A DNA stretch of 64,000 bases from Halobacillus locisalis (GTDB taxonomy: Bacteria > Bacillota > Bacilli > Bacillales > Halobacillaceae): assembly GCF_013694105.1 (NCBI RefSeq), contig NZ_JACEFG010000003.1, positions 310,001 through 374,000 of the forward strand, read 5' to 3'. Shown in pieces: positions 60,374-64,000 of the stretch. The translations under genes were made by a program, and so were the position numbers. Under the pieces are notes generated by a model. It was not told where the DNA came from, made no database searches, and worked only from the letters and a program-made list of their open reading frames with translations. Positions within the stretch are counted from its first letter, which is position 1; every line of letters starts with the position of its first letter.

Positions 60374-61684
60374 TTACCTCACAGCAGAAAAGCCTTGATT
60401 CATCTCATTCAAGTTCTCCTCATAATCCGCCGTTTTTCTCACATTCGTCATGATGAAGCGGCTCTTCGGATACGTCGGCATCCGCTCCATGCTGAAGGAA
60501 AGATCCTGTTCCGGCACATCATACTCGATATTTTTTGCGAAAAACTCGAAGAAAGAACTCATCACGATGACCGTCAGCCATTCCCCGGCACAGCGATGTC
60601 CGGTGTGATGGTCGCCTCCGCCTTGTGGTACGAACGCAAACGGGCTGCCCTGCCAATTGTTGAATCGTTCCGGAATGAACGCGTCTGGATATTCCCAGCT
60701 GTCCGGGTGGCGGTTTGTTCCGAAGAGGTCGAGCACGACGCGGGTATTCTTCTTGAATTCATAGCCTTTCCACGTGAAGGATTCCTTCACCTTGGCGATC
60801 ATCGCGGGCACGAACGGGTAGAAGCGGCGCGTTTCCTGAGCGAACCAGTGGCTGTACTGGCCGGTATCTTCTTTCAAATTCTTACGGGTATCCGGATGCT
60901 CGTGCATCGCTACCGCACCGAGCGTCAAGAAATAGGCGGTCGCTAGAAGCGGGCGGAACGAGTTGCTGAGCTCGACAGCCGCGGTCTTCACGTCCCACCG
61001 CTTGCCGTTCGGTTCGGTATGGTGAGCCATAATATAAGCGGCCGTATTCGGTTTGGGATTCAACCGGCCCTTCCGAACGTCTTTGATGATGCCCTCAAGC
61101 CATGCCTGGTGGCTGTCACGGGCTTTTTTCCCTTCACGGAAGCGGGTGAGGGAGCCGCCGAACGAATCGATCATATCAATCATTTCTTTCGTACGCTGCT
61201 GGACTTCGTCTTTCTCAAGCGGAACGCCCGCCCATTCACAGCCGGCCATCGCGAGCACTTCCTGCATTTCATCAAATAAAACGACTTGGTCACGCTTCTC
61301 CCATTCACTTGCTTTGGCATCCAAATAACGAAGGGCCATCTGCTTCAGTTCTGTGACACGATCAGGTGTGAACATGGAAAGGAACGTGCGTTTTCTGTGA
61401 CGATGCGCTTCACCGTCCATACCATGAAGGCTGCCATCGCCGAAGAGTGACATTTTGAGCGGTTTCGGCATTGCGCCTTCGCGCATGAATTTATCGGTAT
61501 CATAGAAGATTTCGGACGCTTCTTCACCCGCGATACAGATCGCTTTCTTTCCGATTAGGCGGGTCTCGAAAATATCGGTTCCTAATTCTTTACGTTGGTT
61601 CGGGAAAAATTGAAAGCCTTCATTGATGAGGGCCATCGTGTTATCGAATCGTTCGGCGCGAATGATCGGTTTATGTTTTGTCAT
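60374..61684 (-). CDS. CYP152-type cytochrome P450 (fatty-acid peroxygenase)
   Basis: 436 aa from ATG 61684, eight bases after AAGGAG. The heme loop is FVPQGGGDHHTGHRCAGEW with the proximal Cys. SNSFRPLLA supplies the Arg-Pro pair that replaces the usual I-helix acid-alcohol pair in CYP152. Members use H2O2 to hydroxylate, or in some cases decarboxylate, fatty acids. No signal peptide, so cytoplasmic. It stands as a single gene. Confidence 0.92.
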   Translation of the reverse strand: MTKHKPIIRAERFDNTMALINEGFQFFPNQRKELGTDIFETRLIGKKAICIAGEEASEIFYDTDKFMREGAMPKPLKMSLFGDGSLHGMDGEAHRHRKRTFLSMFTPDRVTELKQMALRYLDAKASEWEKRDQVVLFDEMQEVLAMAGCEWAGVPLEKDEVQQRTKEMIDMIDSFGGSLTRFREGKKARDSHQAWLEGIIKDVRKGRLNPKPNTAAYIMAHHTEPNGKRWDVKTAAVELSNSFRPLLATAYFLTLGAVAMHEHPDTRKNLKEDTGQYSHWFAQETRRFYPFVPAMIAKVKESFTWKGYEFKKNTRVVLDLFGTNRHPDSWEYPDAFIPERFNNWQGSPFAFVPQGGGDHHTGHRCAGEWLTVIVMSSFFEFFAKNIEYDVPEQDLSFSMERMPTYPKSRFIMTNVRKTADYEENLNEMNQGFSAVR

Positions 61685-61892
61685 GGGATCAGCTCCTTGA
61701 GTGGATATGTACGATTGCACACTTTTTCCTATCTTTACCCATATGGTGGATTGGTAAAACCGATGTTGTAACTAAGGAGTCTTTATTTGCCACTTACCTT
61801 ACGAAATCATCCTCTTATCCGATTCAGCATGACAGCAAGCTTTTCCAGTTCTATACTAACGTTAAGACCTACAAAGAAAAGGGGGAGCGGAG

Positions 61893-62348
61893 ATGAAAGT
61901 CTTACTCGACGTCGATGTGAAGCATGAGGAGACCAGCGTCACCATCCACTGCAGGGAGATGGATGACTCGATCAAAGAACTGCTCGATTTCTTTAATGAA
62001 AGGAAGACCGATTTCTTAGTCGGAAAAAGCGGAGAGGAGCAGCACATCTTGAATCCGAAAGACGTCCACCACTTTCACTCGGAAGGCGATCATGTCATTG
62101 CGACGACTTCAGATGGCGCTTATAAATTGAAAGAAAAGCTCTATGAATTGGAAGAAAGCCTGCCTTCGAACACGTTCATTAGATTATCCAAATCAGTGAT
62201 TGCGAACCTTTATGAAATCCGTCATTTCGAACCGTCCTTCAACGGTACGCTGTCGGTGCATTTCAAATCTGGTTACAAAGAATATGCATCGAGGCATTAC
62301 GTAGTCAAAATCAAAGAAGTCTTAAAATTAAACAGGAGGGATCAATAA
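61893..62348 (+). CDS. LytTR-family DNA-binding regulator
   Basis: A 151-aa protein lacking a receiver domain. The LytTR domain is about 50-145 (NPKDVHHFHSEGDHVIATTS, FIRLSKSVIANLYEIRHFEP, RHYVVKIKEVL). GGGGGAGCGGAG precedes the ATG. It is followed one base later by a DUF3021 membrane protein, the usual LytTR-DUF3021 pair in which the membrane protein probably restrains the regulator. The promoter region is likely within 61685-61892. Confidence 0.9.
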   Translation: MKVLLDVDVKHEETSVTIHCREMDDSIKELLDFFNERKTDFLVGKSGEEQHILNPKDVHHFHSEGDHVIATTSDGAYKLKEKLYELEESLPSNTFIRLSKSVIANLYEIRHFEPSFNGTLSVHFKSGYKEYASRHYVVKIKEVLKLNRRDQ

Positions 62349-62349
62349 T

Positions 62350-62763
62350 ATGAAAACGTTTTTATTCAGAAGTGTTGTCGGGATTTTCTTCGGAGGGTTT
62401 CTGGCTGTTCTGCTGACATTCGCCTTCATCTTCTTCGGAGACCTGTCCACAATTGATTCAAGGGGATTCGTCACGAATTCACTCGGATCGATTATCTGTG
62501 GATGGTTGTTCACGGTCACGCCGTTGTACTTTGAAATCCCGTCGCTGTCGCTTCCGAAACAGACGGCGCTCCATTTCTTCACGGTCATGATCGGCTACGG
62601 GGTGCTCGCGTACGGAATCGGCTGGATGCCAACGGGCCTTTCGAATGTGTTGATTTTCGGCGCCATGACGCTCGTCGTGTATGCCATCTTCTGGGTGGCC
62701 TTCTACTTGTACTTCAGGAATGAATCGAAGAAAATGAATGACGATTTGCAGCATATCCAATAA
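62350..62763 (+). CDS. DUF3021-family membrane protein
   Basis: A 137-aa protein with four membrane helices (about 8-30, 42-60, 72-90, 98-120) and a short charged tail. The fold and the position behind a LytTR gene identify DUF3021. It is the likely membrane partner or antagonist of the regulator. AGGAGGG precedes the ATG. Confidence 0.85.
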   Translation: MKTFLFRSVVGIFFGGFLAVLLTFAFIFFGDLSTIDSRGFVTNSLGSIICGWLFTVTPLYFEIPSLSLPKQTALHFFTVMIGYGVLAYGIGWMPTGLSNVLIFGAMTLVVYAIFWVAFYLYFRNESKKMNDDLQHIQ

Positions 62764-62769
62764 CTCCAG

Positions 62770-62812
62770 TGTCCCAGCGGTTCTGACTGAGCCGCTGGGA
62801 CTTGATTTTTTA
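62770..62812 (+). terminator. Terminator of the LytTR operon
   Basis: GTCCCAGCGG pairs with CCGCTGGGAC, followed by a T-rich run. Confidence 0.85.
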
Positions 62813-62876
62813 AAAAGAAAACAGGAAATCTTCCATAATGGGTGGAACATTAATTAGGTAGAAAGGGAGTGGGGAT

Positions 62877-63881
62877 GTGCGCTTAAGAGATATGACGATC
62901 GACGAATTGATTGATGAAGAAGAACGCCTGCAGGATTTGATTGAAGAGGATGGGCGTTATGGATACAGTGGGTTGGTTCAGGTGTACGAAGCGATGATCA
63001 AGCGGTACAAAAGGGATCGGGAACGGGAGTCGGTCTCGTTTGTCGAGAAGAAGTTGATTCAGAATCTTATCAACTACGGGGCTTATTTGAAAATGGGCAA
63101 CGAGAAACGGACGCGGGATGCGATCGACTCTCTACAGAAAGCCATCGCGTTACATAACCGTCTTCCGGTTGCGCATTATCGTCTCGGATTCCTTTACTCC
63201 CGTGATCATCATTATACAGAAGCGGCGTCTCACTTCGATAAGGCGATCGACCTGCAGCAAATCGCCAAGGAAATCTATCGTCTGGATGAACGCCAATTGT
63301 ATTACGCCCATCTATATGAGATTAATAGTTGCCTTCACCAAGCCTATGAAACGTATCAGAAGATGAACAGCCTGGACCTAGAAGAACGTTACGATCCATT
63401 AGGTTCAGAAGGGATGTCCGCTTTGTATGAGCGCTTGTTGGAGTCGGATGCGTACTTGGCGAACCGGGAGTTTGTCAAAGTGACGAATGAAGGGGAAGAG
63501 TACTGTTCGAAGGCCGAATGTGAAGAAATAGCAGGCAACCCAGATCCAGATCGAGTGGTATTGTACTTCAATGATCGCGGGGTTGAATTGTTTCATGGAA
63601 ACCTCAGCACCCATCTTCAGTTTACCCGGGCAGATGTGTTAAGAGACCTGATCTTATATTCAGGCAAGCATCCTTTTGACGGTGAGCGGTTAGCGAAACT
63701 TCGGGATCGGTTGGAACCCTCTTCGAATAGCACGGTTACACAGAACATCTCCCGTTTGAGACGTCAACTGGAAGACGTGGGATTATCGGAGGCCATCGAG
63801 CAAAGAGATCATAAATATTTCTTCCGACCTGACTACCCCTACACCGTCCTTTACCGTCCAGACGAGAAAGCGTCAGTCTGA
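62877..63881 (+). CDS. TPR protein with C-terminal winged-helix-like domain
   Basis: 334 aa from GTG 62877 (AAAGGGAGTGGGG upstream). The N-terminal part is charged and helical. TPR units lie at about 60-165 (INYGAYLKMGNEKRTRDAID, AHYRLGFLYSRDHHYTEAAS). The C-terminal 80 residues (FTRADVLRDLILYSGKHPFD, TQNISRLRRQLEDVG, KYFFRPDYPYTVLYR) resemble the winged helix of OmpR/SARP-type regulators, so it may be a TPR-controlled regulator with the domains in reverse order. Confidence 0.7.
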   Translation: MRLRDMTIDELIDEEERLQDLIEEDGRYGYSGLVQVYEAMIKRYKRDRERESVSFVEKKLIQNLINYGAYLKMGNEKRTRDAIDSLQKAIALHNRLPVAHYRLGFLYSRDHHYTEAASHFDKAIDLQQIAKEIYRLDERQLYYAHLYEINSCLHQAYETYQKMNSLDLEERYDPLGSEGMSALYERLLESDAYLANREFVKVTNEGEEYCSKAECEEIAGNPDPDRVVLYFNDRGVELFHGNLSTHLQFTRADVLRDLILYSGKHPFDGERLAKLRDRLEPSSNSTVTQNISRLRRQLEDVGLSEAIEQRDHKYFFRPDYPYTVLYRPDEKASV

Positions 63882-63944
63882 TGACAGGGGTGTCATCGCC
63901 CTTATTTTATAATTAATTCATACCAATAAGGGAGATGATGCTAC

Positions 63945-64000
63945 ATGAAAACATGGAACCGATTATTCATCAGACAAGGATTCGACCTGCCGGAAGTGAA
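63945..64000 (+). CDS. Start of a gene cut by the window edge
   Basis: ATG 63945 after AAGGGAG reads MKTWNRLFIRQGFDLPEV and continues out of the window. Too short to identify. Confidence 0.5.
   Translation, partial: MKTWNRLFIRQGFDLPEV

Noticed and set aside
1-64000. tRNA or rRNA genes
   Set aside because: I saw no cloverleaf with GGTTCGAATCC-type T-arm or rRNA sequence.

Overview
The window looks like a chromosomal stretch of a spore-forming, probably halotolerant Bacillaceae (Halobacillus/Pontibacillus-like). The grounds are strong AGGAGG-type ribosome binding sites, many TTG/GTG starts, a CYP152-type P450, a class I fructose-bisphosphate aldolase, SLH-anchored surface protein, small spore-protein-like genes, a LytTR/DUF3021 pair and dispersed hairpins of a kind familiar from Bacillaceae. 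The genus is inference from gene content only.

Layout. 1-4.3 kb: lipoprotein, secreted protein and a decayed amidase. 4.35-6.6 kb: phage-style replication module (DnaD-like, G39P-like loader/inhibitor, DnaB helicase). 6.7-21.9 kb: a dense defence island. It holds a Sau3AI/MutH-type endonuclease (predicted GATC), a C5 cytosine methyltransferase, a Vsr repair nuclease, a controller (C) protein with a recognisable C-box, a DptF-DptG-DptH phosphorothioation-dependent restriction cassette, a sulfur-binding-domain HNH endonuclease (predicted to cut phosphorothioated DNA) and an Mrr-like endonuclease. No dnd/ssp phosphorothioation genes are in the window.

The dptH region carries a roughly 300-bp inversion whose two ends are adjacent GATC sites. 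Re-inverting it on paper rebuilds an intact dptH reading frame, with an ATGA overlap to the preceding gene. The restriction cassette therefore looks disarmed, which fits the missing modification genes and the neighbouring enzyme that would attack modified DNA.

22-26 kb: membrane protein and a large SLH-anchored nucleotidase. 26-44.7 kb: an AT-rich array of about 25 small genes, nearly all on + (small membrane proteins, lipoproteins, three GNAT acetyltransferases, serine hydrolase, PfpI-like protein, PadR/DUF4188, CD3324, cxxc_20_cxxc, TPR). They are separated by about 20 copies of a conserved 45-100 bp element. It reads as a repeat-punctuated cassette array, and is the best candidate here for an undescribed system. 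No recombinase was found beside it.

44.7-64 kb: ordinary chromosome. It holds a Ca2+/cation antiporter, AbgT transporter, methyltransferase, membrane protein pairs, aldolase, three SASP-gamma-like small proteins, DUF4317, UvrD-like helicase, GGDEF-EAL protein, CYP152 P450, LytTR/DUF3021, a TPR-wHTH protein and the start of one more gene at the right edge.
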